DNA from: Acidovorax_G lacteus
GTDB lineage: Bacteria > Pseudomonadota > Gammaproteobacteria > Burkholderiales > Burkholderiaceae_C
Reading direction: 5' to 3'
NCBI RefSeq assembly: GCF_039540375.1
Contig: NZ_BAABEX010000007.1
Coordinates: forward strand, 1 to 64,000
DNA length: 64,000 nucleotides
Both the position numbers and the translations under genes were made by a program. How positions within the stretch are numbered: position 1 is the stretch's first letter; the number at the start of each line of letters is the position of its first letter. This document shows, one piece after another, positions 8,554 through 18,090 of this stretch. The notes under the pieces were generated by a model. That model worked only from the letters and a program-made list of their open reading frames with translations, was not told the DNA's origin and ran no database searches.

Positions 8554-10893
8554 ATGAAATTCCGCTTTCCCATCGTCATCATCGACGAAGACTACCGCTC
8601 CGAAAACACCTCGGGCCTGGGCATCCGCGCATTGGCGCAGGCGATTGAGGCCGAGGGCTTTGAGGTGCTGGGCGCCACCAGCTATGGCGACCTGAGCCAG
8701 TTCGCCCAGCAGCAAAGCCGGGCCAGCGCGTTCATCCTGTCGATCGACGACGAGGAGTTCACCCCGGGCCCCGACCTGGACCCGGCTGTGCTGAACCTGC
8801 GCAACTTCATCACCGAAGTGCGCCGCAAGAACGCCGATGTGCCGATTTATGTGCACGGCGAGACCAAGACCGCGCGCCACCTGCCCAACGACATCCTGCG
8901 CGAGCTGCATGGTTTCATCCACATGTTCGAGGACACGCCGGAGTTCGTGGCCCGCCACATCATCCGCGAGGCCAAGGCCTACCTCGAAGGCGTGCAGCCG
9001 CCGTTCTTCAAGGCGCTGCTCGACTACGCAGAAGACGGCTCGTACTCGTGGCACTGCCCCGGCCACTCGGGCGGCGTAGCGTTCCTCAAGACGCCCGTGG
9101 GCCAGATGTTCCACCAGTTCTTCGGCGAGAACATGCTGCGCGCCGACGTGTGCAACGCGGTGGAAGAACTGGGCCAGCTGCTGGACCACAACGGCGCGAT
9201 CGGCGAATCCGAGCGCAACGCGGCGCGCATCTTCAATGCCGACCACTGCTTCTTCGTGACCAACGGCACGTCCACCAGCAACAAGATGGTGTGGCACCAC
9301 ACCGTGGCCCCGGGCGACGTGGTGGTGGTGGACCGCAACTGCCACAAGTCCATCCTGCACAGCATCATCATGACCGGCGCGATCCCGGTCTTCCTCAAGC
9401 CCACGCGCAACCATTTCGGCATCATCGGCCCGATCCCGCAAAGCGAGTTCGAGCGTACGGCCATCGAGGCCAAGATCCGCGCGAACCCGCTGCTCAAGGG
9501 CGTGGACCCGAAGACCGTGCGCCCGCGCGTGCTCACGCTCACGCAGTCCACCTACGACGGGGTGCTCTACAACACCGAAACCATCAAGCAGATGCTCGAT
9601 GGCTATGTGGACAACCTGCACTTCGACGAAGCCTGGCTGCCGCACGCGGCCTTCCACCCCTTCTATGGCAGCTACCACGCCATGGGCAAGAAGCGCGCGC
9701 GCCCCAAGCATTCGGTGGTGTATTCGACGCAGTCCATCCACAAGCTGCTGGCTGGCATCAGCCAGGCCAGCCATGTGCTGGTACAGGACTCGCAGACCGT
9801 CAAGCTCGACCGCCCGCTGTTCAACGAGGCGTACCTGATGCACACCTCGACCAGCCCGCAGTACAGCATTATTGCCAGCTGCGACGTGGCAGCCGCGATG
9901 ATGGAGCCGCCCGGCGGCACCGCGCTAGTCGAAGAAAGCCTGCTCGAAGCGCTGGACTTCCGCCGCGCCATGCGCAAGGTGGCCGAGGAGTTCGGCAAGG
10001 ACGAATGGTGGTTCAAGGTCTGGGGCCCCGAGAAGCTCGCCGAAGAAGGCGTGGGCCGGGCCGAGGACTGGATCATCCGCAGCGATGGCAAGGGCAAGAA
10101 GAACGGCAGCAAGTGGCACGGCTTTGGCCAACTGGCCGACGGCTTCAACATGCTGGACCCGATCAAGTCCACCATCGTCACGCCGGGCCTGAATCTCGAC
10201 GGCAAGTTCGACAAGACGGGTATTCCGGCGTCCATCGTCACCAAGTACCTGGCCGAGCACGGCGTGGTGGTGGAGAAGACGGGCCTCTACAGCTTCTTCA
10301 TCATGTTCACCATCGGCATCACCAAGGGCCGCTGGAACACGCTGCTGGCCGCGCTGCAGCAGTTCAAGGACGACTACGAGAAGAACCAGCCGATGTGGCG
10401 CATCCTTCCGGAGTTCTGTCAGCAGCACAAGCGCTACGAGCGCATGGGGCTTAAGGACCTGTGCCAGCACGTGCACCAGCTCTATGCCAAGTACGACATT
10501 GCGCGCCTGACGACCGAGATGTACCTGTCGGACCTCACGCCCGCGATGAAGCCCAGCGACGCCTACGCCCACATCGCGCACCGCAAGACCGAGCGCGTGG
10601 AGATCGACCACCTTGAGGGTCGCATCACCACCAGCCTGATCACGCCGTACCCGCCGGGCATTCCGCTGTTGATCCCGGGTGAGGTGTTCAACAAGAAGAT
10701 CGTGGACTATCTCAAGTTCTCGCGCGAGTTCTCCAAGCTCTGCCCGGGCTTCGAGACCGATATCCACGGTCTGGTCGAGATCGAGGACGACGAGGGCAAC
10801 GTGCGCTACTACGCCGACTGCGTGGCCGTGGAACCCGCGGCCAAGCCGGCAGCGGCCCCTCGTCGCAGCCGCAAGAGCGCGCCGGCGGCCTGA
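8554..10893 (+). CDS. Biodegradative-type Orn/Lys/Arg decarboxylase
   Basis: 779 residues, a PLP-dependent fold-I decarboxylase of the AdiA/LdcI/SpeC group. It has the N-terminal response-regulator-like wing domain (IVIIDEDYRSENTSGLGIRA), the core with the PLP lysine K397 in STQSIHK, and a C-terminal domain (LITPYPPGIPLLIPGE). The reaction is amino acid to diamine plus CO2, for acid resistance or polyamine supply; arginine is the commonest substrate named for close betaproteobacterial relatives, but sequence reading cannot fix it. ATG 8554 is chosen for GGAGG at 8543-8547. The C-terminus ends in an Ala/Lys/Arg-rich tail. A terminator follows at 10979. Confidence 0.88.
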   Translation: MKFRFPIVIIDEDYRSENTSGLGIRALAQAIEAEGFEVLGATSYGDLSQFAQQQSRASAFILSIDDEEFTPGPDLDPAVLNLRNFITEVRRKNADVPIYVHGETKTARHLPNDILRELHGFIHMFEDTPEFVARHIIREAKAYLEGVQPPFFKALLDYAEDGSYSWHCPGHSGGVAFLKTPVGQMFHQFFGENMLRADVCNAVEELGQLLDHNGAIGESERNAARIFNADHCFFVTNGTSTSNKMVWHHTVAPGDVVVVDRNCHKSILHSIIMTGAIPVFLKPTRNHFGIIGPIPQSEFERTAIEAKIRANPLLKGVDPKTVRPRVLTLTQSTYDGVLYNTETIKQMLDGYVDNLHFDEAWLPHAAFHPFYGSYHAMGKKRARPKHSVVYSTQSIHKLLAGISQASHVLVQDSQTVKLDRPLFNEAYLMHTSTSPQYSIIASCDVAAAMMEPPGGTALVEESLLEALDFRRAMRKVAEEFGKDEWWFKVWGPEKLAEEGVGRAEDWIIRSDGKGKKNGSKWHGFGQLADGFNMLDPIKSTIVTPGLNLDGKFDKTGIPASIVTKYLAEHGVVVEKTGLYSFFIMFTIGITKGRWNTLLAALQQFKDDYEKNQPMWRILPEFCQQHKRYERMGLKDLCQHVHQLYAKYDIARLTTEMYLSDLTPAMKPSDAYAHIAHRKTERVEIDHLEGRITTSLITPYPPGIPLLIPGEVFNKKIVDYLKFSREFSKLCPGFETDIHGLVEIEDDEGNVRYYADCVAVEPAAKPAAAPRRSRKSAPAA

Positions 10894-10978
10894 GGCTCGG
10901 CGCAGCGGCCTGTGCCGCGGTGCGCAGCCTCAGTGCCTCACTCACTGAGGTCCACACAGGCGCTATCGAAAACAGAGC

Positions 10979-11015
10979 GGCCCGTGCCTGCCAGACAAGC
11001 ACGGGCCTTTGTTTT
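10979..11015 (+). terminator. Terminator after the decarboxylase gene
   Basis: GGCCCGTGC (10979-10987) pairs with GCACGGGCC (10999-11007), followed by tttgtttt. With the 17 bases before it (10962-10978, gctat...agagc) it has the same layout as the 49-nt repeat family, so it may be a diverged copy serving as a terminator. The 338-base gap 10894-11231 otherwise holds repeat copy 2 and no gene. Confidence 0.8.
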
Positions 11016-11136
11016 GGCACAGGGGTTTGGTGGGCCGGGGCACGGCCGCATGCGCAGGCGAGTGGCGCGGCGGGCGTTAGAACCCCTGACAGGGGCAGGC
11101 CATCGCACAGACGCCCCGCCTTCATGGCGCTGATTC

Positions 11137-11185
11137 GCTATCAAAAAAATAGCTGCTCGTGCTTGATTGATCAGCACGAGCAGCC
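11137..11185 (+). repeat. 49-nt two-hairpin intergenic repeat, copy 2
   Basis: The best-preserved copy. Module 1 is GCTAT-caaaaaa-ATAGC; module 2 has a perfect 12-bp stem, GCTGCTCGTGCT against AGCACGAGCAGC, around a nine-base loop. It lies between the convergent ends of the decarboxylase gene and fabI. Confidence 0.9.
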
Positions 11186-11231
11186 ATTTTGGTGCTCAGT
11201 CTGGATCCGGCCGCCCAGGGCCGGGGAGCCA

Positions 11232-12035
11232 TCAGCCCACCGTGTCGCGGCTCACGCCCGCCGTCTGGCTGAAGCCGCCGTCCACGTAGGTGATCTCGGC
11301 CGTCACGCCGCTGGCCAGGTCGCTCAGCAAAAACGCGGCGACGTTGCCCACGTCTTCAATGGTCACGTTGCGGCGCAGCGGCGAGGCGTCGGCCACGCGC
11401 GAGAGCAGCTTGCCGAAGTCCTTGATGCCGCTGGCGGCCAGGGTCTTGATCGGGCCGGCGCTGATGCCGTTGGCGCGGATCGCGCGGCCGTCGGCGGTGC
11501 GGCCCACGGCTTCGGCCAGGTAGCGCACGCTGGCTTCCAGGCTGGCCTTGGCCAGGCCCATGGTGTTGTAGTTGGGGATGGAGCGCAGCGCGCCCAGGTA
11601 CGACAGCGTGAGCAGCGAAGACTTGTCGTTCAGGTAGGGCAGGGCGGCCTTGGCCATGGCCGGGAAGCTGTAGGCGCTGATGTCGTGCGCAATGCGGAAG
11701 CCCTCGCGCGACAGGCCTTCGAGGAAGTCGCCCGCAATCGCTTCGCGCGGTGCAAAGCCGATGCTGTGCACGAAGCCGTCGAACTTGGGCCAGACCTGCG
11801 ACAGGTCGGCAAACAGGCGTTCGATCTGCGCATCGTCGGCCACGTCGCAGTCAAACACCAGGGTGGAATCGAACTCGGCCGCAAATTCGGTGATGCGGTC
11901 CTTGAAGCGCTCGCCCACGTAGCTGAAAGCCAGCTCGGCGCCCTGGGCGCGGCAGGCCTTGGCAATGCCGTAGGCAATCGAACGGTTGGACAGCACGCCC
12001 GTGATCAGCAGCTTTTTGCCGGTCAGAAACCCCAT
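11232..12035 (-). CDS. fabI: Enoyl-ACP reductase (NADH), FabI
   Basis: 267-residue short-chain dehydrogenase that performs the last reduction of fatty acid elongation, enoyl-ACP to acyl-ACP. The FabI catalytic residues are at Y146, Y156 and K163 (NYNTMGLAKAS), the same numbering as E. coli FabI; the N-terminal GKKLLITGVLSNRSIAYGIA is the FabI nucleotide-binding motif. The start is ATG at 12035 with an AAGGAG site upstream on the minus strand; the frame extends further upstream but without a site. Monocistronic; divergent from yejA. Confidence 0.97.
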   Translation of the reverse strand: MGFLTGKKLLITGVLSNRSIAYGIAKACRAQGAELAFSYVGERFKDRITEFAAEFDSTLVFDCDVADDAQIERLFADLSQVWPKFDGFVHSIGFAPREAIAGDFLEGLSREGFRIAHDISAYSFPAMAKAALPYLNDKSSLLTLSYLGALRSIPNYNTMGLAKASLEASVRYLAEAVGRTADGRAIRANGISAGPIKTLAASGIKDFGKLLSRVADASPLRRNVTIEDVGNVAAFLLSDLASGVTAEITYVDGGFSQTAGVSRDTVG

Positions 12036-12156
12036 GTGTGTTCTCCTTGGAATGTGGTCAGATCGCAGTGGACGCAGCGCCGGGGAGGGCGGCCGGGGCA
12101 TCGGGAAATGCCCGCAAAGCCGCAGCGGCGCCGCCTGCGTGGTGCAGAATTGTCGC

Positions 12157-13983
12157 ATGCGCCTGTGGCTGTCCTGTCTGCTCTGGATGTGTGCGCTGCC
12201 CGCCTGGGCAGCCCATGCCTATGCCCTGTGGGGTACTCCGCGCTATGCGGCCGGATTCGCGCATTTCGACTACGTGAACCCGCAGGCCCCCAAGGGTGGC
12301 GAGCTGCGCTTGGTCAGCAACCTGCGCACCTCCACCTTCGACAAGTACAACCCGTTCACCATCAAGGGCAGCGCACCGGCTTACCTGTCGCAGCTGATGT
12401 TCGACAGCCTGCTGATCGGCGCGCTCGACGAAACCGCCACCGGCTACGGCCTGCTGGCCGAAGACGTGCAGGTGGCGCCTGACGGGCTGTCGGCCACCTT
12501 CCGCCTGCGGCCCGAGGCGCGTTTTCACCACGGCAAGCCGGTGCTCGCGCAGGACGTGAAGCACAGCTTCGACACGCTGATGGGCCCGCACACCTCACCG
12601 GCCTACAAGACGCTGCTGGCCGAGGTGGCCGGGGTCGATGTGCTGGACGACCGCACGGTGCGCTATCGCTTCAAGACGCCCAACCGCGAACTGCCGCTGA
12701 CCGTGGGCGGCCTGCCCGTGTTCAGCCGCGACTGGGGCGTGGAAAACGGCAAGGCCAAGCCCTTTGACCAAGTGGTCACCGACATCCCGCTGGGCAGCGG
12801 CCCCTACCGCATCGGCCCGGTGCGTTTTGGTAAAGACATCACCTACGAGCGCGACCCGAACTACTGGGCGCGCGACTTGAACGTGCGCCGCGGCACAGCC
12901 AATTTCGACCGCATCGTGGTCAAGATCTACAAAGACAACACCGCGCGGCTGGAGGCGCTGAAGGCTGGCGAATTCGACCTGATGCGCTTTTTCAGCGCGG
13001 GCGACTGGGCCCGCCGCGTGACGGGCCGCAAGTTCGACAGCGGCGAGCTGGTGAAAGGCGAATTCCGCCACCAGCTGCCCTCGGGCTTTCAGAGCTACGT
13101 GCTCAACACGCGCCGCCCGCTGCTGCAGGATGTGCGCGTGCGCGAAGCGCTGGGCCTGGCGCTGGACTACGAATGGATGAACCGCCAGCTGTTCTACGGC
13201 GCCTACCAGCGTGTGAACGGCCTGTTCGGCAACACCGCCTGCGAAACGAGCGGCACGCCCTCGGCCGCCGAACTGGCGCTGATGGAACCCTGGCGCAAGC
13301 ACATTCCGGCAGCCGCTTTCGGGCCCATGACGGTGCCGCCACGCACCGATGGCGATTCGTCGCTGCGCGCCAACCTGCGCCGCGCGCAGGCCCTGCTCAA
13401 AGACGCGGGCTGGGAGGTGCAGGACGGCGTGCTGCGCAACGCGCGCGGCGAGCCCTTTGTGCTCGAATACATGGACAGCAACGAGGGCGGCATCCGCACC
13501 ATCAGCCCCTGGGCGCGCAACCTGGAGAAGCTGGGCATTACGCTGCGCTTCCGGTCGGTGGACTTCGCGCTGTACCAGCAGCGGCTGCAGAAGTTCGATT
13601 TTGACGTGACCTCGCTGGCCTTCCAGGGGACGCACAACCCCGGCCAGGAGTTTGCCGACATGTTTGGCAGCCAGGCTGCCGACACCGAAGATTCGGGCAA
13701 CTTCGCCGGTGTGAAGAACCCGGCCGTGGATGCGATGATCCGTGCCATGACGGGCGCGCGCTCTGAGCAGGAATTGCTGCCCGCCTGCCATGCGCTCGAG
13801 CGCATCATTGCCCACAGCCATTACCTGGTGCCGCAGTGGACGGCCTCCACCCACCGCATGGCCTACAACACCTGGCGGCTGGCGCGGCCCGAGAAGATGC
13901 CCCCGTACGCCAGCGGCGAGGGCTGGGCCATTGACACCTGGTGGGCCCGCAGCCCTGCAGGCCCGGCCGACGCACGGCGCTGA
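12157..13983 (+). CDS. yejA: Peptide ABC transporter substrate-binding protein (YejA-like)
   Basis: 608 residues, family 5 extracellular solute-binding protein. A signal peptide covers about the first 20 residues (cleavage near AWA-AHA), and the mature start ALWGTPRYAAGFAHFDYVNPQAPKGGELR is the YejA/microcin-C-binding signature. It delivers oligopeptides or peptide-nucleotide compounds to the YejBEF permease. ATG 12157 fits the signal peptide; no strong ribosome binding site is seen. It is the first gene of a yejABEF set with short gaps or overlaps throughout. Confidence 0.92.
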   Translation: MRLWLSCLLWMCALPAWAAHAYALWGTPRYAAGFAHFDYVNPQAPKGGELRLVSNLRTSTFDKYNPFTIKGSAPAYLSQLMFDSLLIGALDETATGYGLLAEDVQVAPDGLSATFRLRPEARFHHGKPVLAQDVKHSFDTLMGPHTSPAYKTLLAEVAGVDVLDDRTVRYRFKTPNRELPLTVGGLPVFSRDWGVENGKAKPFDQVVTDIPLGSGPYRIGPVRFGKDITYERDPNYWARDLNVRRGTANFDRIVVKIYKDNTARLEALKAGEFDLMRFFSAGDWARRVTGRKFDSGELVKGEFRHQLPSGFQSYVLNTRRPLLQDVRVREALGLALDYEWMNRQLFYGAYQRVNGLFGNTACETSGTPSAAELALMEPWRKHIPAAAFGPMTVPPRTDGDSSLRANLRRAQALLKDAGWEVQDGVLRNARGEPFVLEYMDSNEGGIRTISPWARNLEKLGITLRFRSVDFALYQQRLQKFDFDVTSLAFQGTHNPGQEFADMFGSQAADTEDSGNFAGVKNPAVDAMIRAMTGARSEQELLPACHALERIIAHSHYLVPQWTASTHRMAYNTWRLARPEKMPPYASGEGWAIDTWWARSPAGPADARR

Positions 13984-14014
13984 CCCGCTGCCCTCAAACG
14001 CCTTGCCCACGCCC

Positions 14015-15043
14015 ATGCTGGCCTACATCCTCAAACGCCTGCTGCTCATGGTGCCCACGCTGTTCGGCGTGCTGCTACTGACCTTTGTGGTGATCCAGTT
14101 CGTGCCCGGTGGCCCAGTGGAGCAGTACCTGGCCGAGGCCAAGGCTGGCGCGGGCGGCGGGGCCGAAGGCGGTGGCTTTGCATACCGCGGCGCGCAGGGG
14201 GTGGATCCGAAGCGCATCGAGCAGATCAAGGCGCTGTACGGCTTTGACAAACCCGCGCACGAGCGGTTTTTGCAGATGCTGGGGCAGTTTGCGCGCTTTG
14301 ACCTGGGCAAGAGCTTCTTCCAGAACAAGGACGTGTGGACGCTGGTCAAGGAAAAGCTGCCGGTCTCCATCAGCCTGGGGCTGTGGACCTTCTTCATCAG
14401 CTACCTCGTGGCCGTGCCCCTGGGGGTGGCCAAGGCCGTGCGCGCGGGCTCGCGGTTCGATCTGGTCACCACGCTGATCATCCTGGTGGGCTATGCGATT
14501 CCGGGCTTTGTGCTCGGCGTGGCGCTGCTGGTGATCTTTGGCGGTCAACTGCAGTGGTTTCCGTTGCGCGGGCTCACGTCCTCCAACTGGGAGGAGCTGA
14601 GCTGGGGGGCGCGCATCGTGGACTACCTCTGGCACATCACGCTGCCCGTCACGGCCATGGTGCTCGGCAGTTTTGCCGTGACGGCCATGCTCACCAAGAA
14701 CGCGTTCCTCGAAGAAATCCGCAAGCAGTATGTGCTCACGGCCCGCGCCAAGGGCTTGAGTGAGCGCCAGGTGCTGTGGAAGCATGTGTTCCGCAACGCG
14801 CTCATCCCGATCATCACGGGCTTTCCGGCCGCGTTCATCGGGGCGTTTTTTGCAGGCTCGCTGCTCATCGAAACGCTGTTCTCGCTCGACGGCCTGGGCC
14901 TGCTGAGCTACGAGAGCGTGATCCGCCGCGACTATCCCGTGGTGCTGGGCACGCTGTATCTGTTCACGCTGATCGGGTTGGTCACCAAGCTCATCAGCGA
15001 CCTCTGCTACGTGTGGGTGGACCCCCGTGTCAAATTCGACTAG
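14015..15043 (+). CDS. yejB: Peptide ABC transporter permease YejB
   Basis: 342-residue inner-membrane permease of the DppB/OppB family. It begins MLAYILKRLLLMVPTLFGV, the standard first helix, has a periplasmic insert after the first helix (about 30-110), then five more helices, with the EAA-type loop ARAKGLSERQVLWKHVFRNAL. It pairs with YejE to form the channel. ATG 14015 is chosen because it gives the conserved N-terminus; a long upstream extension in the same frame lies inside yejA and is rejected. Confidence 0.93.
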   Translation: MLAYILKRLLLMVPTLFGVLLLTFVVIQFVPGGPVEQYLAEAKAGAGGGAEGGGFAYRGAQGVDPKRIEQIKALYGFDKPAHERFLQMLGQFARFDLGKSFFQNKDVWTLVKEKLPVSISLGLWTFFISYLVAVPLGVAKAVRAGSRFDLVTTLIILVGYAIPGFVLGVALLVIFGGQLQWFPLRGLTSSNWEELSWGARIVDYLWHITLPVTAMVLGSFAVTAMLTKNAFLEEIRKQYVLTARAKGLSERQVLWKHVFRNALIPIITGFPAAFIGAFFAGSLLIETLFSLDGLGLLSYESVIRRDYPVVLGTLYLFTLIGLVTKLISDLCYVWVDPRVKFD

Positions 15044-16130
15044 CGCCCTCGACCACGCCGCCGAGGCCCCCAGCCCGTCGTTGCCCACGGCCGGCGCGGC
15101 CATGTCACCGCCCTCGCTGTCGCCCTCGCGCCGTGCCTGGCTGCGCTTCAAGCGCAACCGGCTGGGCTACTGGAGCCTGGTGGCGTTCTGCGCGCTGGTG
15201 CTGCTGTCGCTGTGTGCCGAGCTGATCAGCAACGACCGGCCGCTGGTAGTGCGCTACGAGGGGCAGACCTACTTTCCGATGCTCAAGGACTACCCCGAGA
15301 AAACCTTCGGCGGCGACTTCGAGACCCCCACCGACTACCTCGACCCCTTCATCCGCGAACGGCTGACGGCGGGCTCCAACTGGGCCCTGTACACGCTCAA
15401 TCCTTACGGCCCGCAGACGATCAACTACTTTGCCAAGGCGCCCAACCCCTCGGCCCCGTCGCGCGACAACTGGCTGGGCACCGACGACCGGGGGCGCGAC
15501 CTGCTTGCGCAGCTGATCTACGGCTTTCGTGTGAGCGTACTGTTTGCGCTGGCGCTCACGCTCACGGGGGTGGTGCTGGGCGTGCTCACGGGGGCCATCC
15601 AGGGCTTTTTCGGGGGCAAGACGGACCTGGCCTTCCAGCGCTTCATCGAGATCTGGGGCTCCATGCCCGAGCTGTACCTGCTGATCATCTTCAGCGCCGT
15701 GTTTGCGCCCAGCGTGTCGCTGCTGCTGGTGCTACTGTCGCTGTTTGGCTGGATGGGGCTGTCTGATTACGTGCGCGCCGAGTTCCTGCGCAACCGCCAG
15801 CTCGACTATGTGAAGTCGGCCCGCGCGCTGGGCGTGGGCAATGCGCAGATCATCTGGCGGCACATCCTGCCCAACAGCCTCACGCCCGTGGTCACGTTTT
15901 TGCCGTTCCGCATGAGCGCGGCCATCCTCGCGCTGACTTCGCTCGACTTTCTGGGCCTGGGCGTGCCGCCGGGCACACCCAGCCTGGGCGAGTTGCTGAG
16001 CCAGGGCAAGAACAGCATCGACGCGTGGTGGATTTCGCTGTCCACCTTTGGCGTGCTGGTGACGACGCTGCTGCTGCTCACCTTCATGGGCGACGCGCTG
16101 CGCGATGCGCTCGACCCGCGCAAACAATGA
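15027..16130 (+). CDS. yejE: Peptide ABC transporter permease YejE
   Basis: 367-residue DppC/OppC-family permease, partner of YejB. After a Ser/Pro/Ala-rich N-terminus comes RAWLRFKRNRLGYWSLVAF, then a long periplasmic loop with the GTDDRGRDLLAQLIYG motif, and four or five helices with the loop SARALGVGNAQIIWRHILPN. The GTG at 15027 overlaps the yejB end by 17 bases; ATG 15102 would give a shorter protein that keeps all conserved parts, so the start is uncertain. Confidence 0.9.
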   Translation: MSNSTSALDHAAEAPSPSLPTAGAAMSPPSLSPSRRAWLRFKRNRLGYWSLVAFCALVLLSLCAELISNDRPLVVRYEGQTYFPMLKDYPEKTFGGDFETPTDYLDPFIRERLTAGSNWALYTLNPYGPQTINYFAKAPNPSAPSRDNWLGTDDRGRDLLAQLIYGFRVSVLFALALTLTGVVLGVLTGAIQGFFGGKTDLAFQRFIEIWGSMPELYLLIIFSAVFAPSVSLLLVLLSLFGWMGLSDYVRAEFLRNRQLDYVKSARALGVGNAQIIWRHILPNSLTPVVTFLPFRMSAAILALTSLDFLGLGVPPGTPSLGELLSQGKNSIDAWWISLSTFGVLVTTLLLLTFMGDALRDALDPRKQ

Positions 16131-16146
16131 ACACGCCCCTGACCGC

Positions 16147-17775
16147 ATGAGCGAGGCTCCCACCCTTTCTTCCACGCCGCTGCTGCAGGTCCAGAACCTG
16201 TGCGTGCGTTTTGGCCCCAAAACCGTGGTGCAGGACGTGGGCTTCACCGTGCGCGCGGGCGAAAAGCTGGCCCTGGTGGGCGAGTCCGGCTCGGGCAAGA
16301 CCATCACCGCCCTGAGCCTGCTGCGCCTGGTGGCCGATGCCGAGATCACCGGCCAAGCCCTGCTGCGCGGCCGCGACCTGCTCACGCTGCCCGAACGCGA
16401 CATGCGCGCCGTGCGCGGCGGCGAGATCGCGATGGTGTTCCAGGAGCCCATGACGGCGCTGAACCCGTTGATGCCCGTGGGTGCGCAGATTGCCGAGGTG
16501 CTGCAGCTCAAAAAGGCGCTGTCCGCCGACGCCGCGGCCCGCGAGGCCGTGGCGCTGCTCGCGCGCACCGGCATCCCCGAGCCCGAGCGGCGCGCCCGCG
16601 CCTACCCGCACCAGCTCAGCGGCGGCCAGCGCCAGCGCGCGGTGATCGCCATGGCCCTGGCCAGCGAACCTGCGTTGCTGCTGGCCGACGAGCCAACCAC
16701 CGCGCTCGACGTGACGCTGCGCGGCCAGATCCTCGATCTGCTGGACGCGTTGCAGCGCGAAACCGGCATGGCCGTGGTGATCATCACGCACGACTTGCCG
16801 CTGGTGCGCCGCTTTGCACACCGCGTGGCGGTGATGGAGCGCGGCCAGGTGGTCGAGCAGGGGCCGGTGGCCGAGGTGTTTGCGAACCCCGCGCACCCCT
16901 ACACCCGCAAGCTGCTGGCCAGCCGCCCCCAGCGCGGGCCTGAGCCCCCGTCGCCGGGCCCCGCGGCCGCGCCGCTGCTGCGCGCGGCCGACCTGCGCGT
17001 GGTGTATCCGGTGCCGCTGCCCGGCGTGCGCGGCTGGTTCCGCAAAGGCGAGTTTGTGGCGGTGCAGGGCGCGTCGCTGCAACTGCTGCCCGGGCGCACG
17101 CTGGGCGTGGTGGGCGAATCGGGCTCGGGCAAGTCCACGCTTGCGCAGGCCTTGCTGGGCCTGCTGCCCAGCACTGGCACGCTCGAAGTCGCGGGCCGCG
17201 GCTGGCAGGCCCCAGCCACGCGCAACAGCCCGCCCAACCAGGCGCTGCGCCGTGTGGTGCAGGTGGTGTTCCAGGACCCGTTCTCGTCCCTGTCGCCGCG
17301 GCTCACGCTTGAAGAAATCGTGGGCGAGGGTCTGCGCGTGCATGCGCCCACGCTGCCGCTGGCCGAGCGCCGCACGCGCGTGCTGTCGGTGCTGGCCGAA
17401 GTGGGGCTGACCGAGGCGCAGTTTCCGGGGCTGCTTGCGCGGTATCCGCACGAGTTTTCGGGCGGGCAGCGCCAGCGCATTGCGGTGGCTCGGGCGCTGG
17501 TGGTCGATCCGCAGGTACTGGTGCTCGATGAGCCCACCAGCGCGCTGGATGTGACCATCCAGCAGCAGGTGCTGGGTTTGTTGCAGCGTCTGCAACACGA
17601 CAAGGGGCTGGCGTATCTGCTCATCACGCACGACGTGGAGGTCATCCGCGCGATGGCGCACGAGGTGCTCGTGATGAAGGACGGTGCCGTGGTCGAAGCC
17701 GGGTCGGTGGACGCCGTGCTGGACGCACCTCGCCACCCCTACACCCAGCGGCTGGTGGCCGCCGCGCTGGGCTGA
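16147..17775 (+). CDS. yejF: Peptide ABC transporter dual ATPase YejF
   Basis: 542 residues with two complete ABC ATPase domains in one chain, powering the YejABEF importer. Domain 1 has Walker A GESGSGKT (45-52), signature LSGGQRQR and Walker B LLLADEPT; domain 2 has GESGSGKST, FSGGQRQR and VLVLDEPT, each ending in the oligopeptide-transporter tail HPYT. The start ATG 16147 is used because it begins the conserved first strand; the frame is open to 16105 inside yejE. It is the last gene of the set. Confidence 0.94.
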   Translation: MSEAPTLSSTPLLQVQNLCVRFGPKTVVQDVGFTVRAGEKLALVGESGSGKTITALSLLRLVADAEITGQALLRGRDLLTLPERDMRAVRGGEIAMVFQEPMTALNPLMPVGAQIAEVLQLKKALSADAAAREAVALLARTGIPEPERRARAYPHQLSGGQRQRAVIAMALASEPALLLADEPTTALDVTLRGQILDLLDALQRETGMAVVIITHDLPLVRRFAHRVAVMERGQVVEQGPVAEVFANPAHPYTRKLLASRPQRGPEPPSPGPAAAPLLRAADLRVVYPVPLPGVRGWFRKGEFVAVQGASLQLLPGRTLGVVGESGSGKSTLAQALLGLLPSTGTLEVAGRGWQAPATRNSPPNQALRRVVQVVFQDPFSSLSPRLTLEEIVGEGLRVHAPTLPLAERRTRVLSVLAEVGLTEAQFPGLLARYPHEFSGGQRQRIAVARALVVDPQVLVLDEPTSALDVTIQQQVLGLLQRLQHDKGLAYLLITHDVEVIRAMAHEVLVMKDGAVVEAGSVDAVLDAPRHPYTQRLVAAALG

Positions 17776-17896
17776 AGGCGAGCGGCCTCGCGGCCGCGCC
17801 GGACCCTGACTGGCCTCTGGCTGACTTCTGCGCGCGGGGCGGTGCATACCAGGGCGGGCAGGCTGGCGTTCCCGGTCGCATTGTTTTCAGGCATTT

Positions 17897-17945
17897 GCTA
17901 TACATTTGATAGCTGCTCGTGCTTGACTTATAAGCACGAGCGGCC
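17897..17945 (+). repeat. 49-nt two-hairpin intergenic repeat, copy 3
   Basis: Module 1 is GCTAT-acatttg-ATAGC; module 2 stem GCTCGTGCTT/AAGCACGAGC around gacttat. It is the only recognisable feature in the 315-base gap 17776-18090 between yejF and the cytochrome genes. Confidence 0.9.
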
Positions 17946-18090
17946 GTTTGGGCTTCAAGTCTGAAAGGGTTGGGGCTGGTGTGTGTGCCCGCAGCCTCTG
18001 GCCGCCGTGGGCATGCGCGTGGTGCGGGTGGGCTGGGCGACAGTGCCCGCGCAGACCGTTCAGCCTTCCAGTTCGCAGGACAATCCCCCC

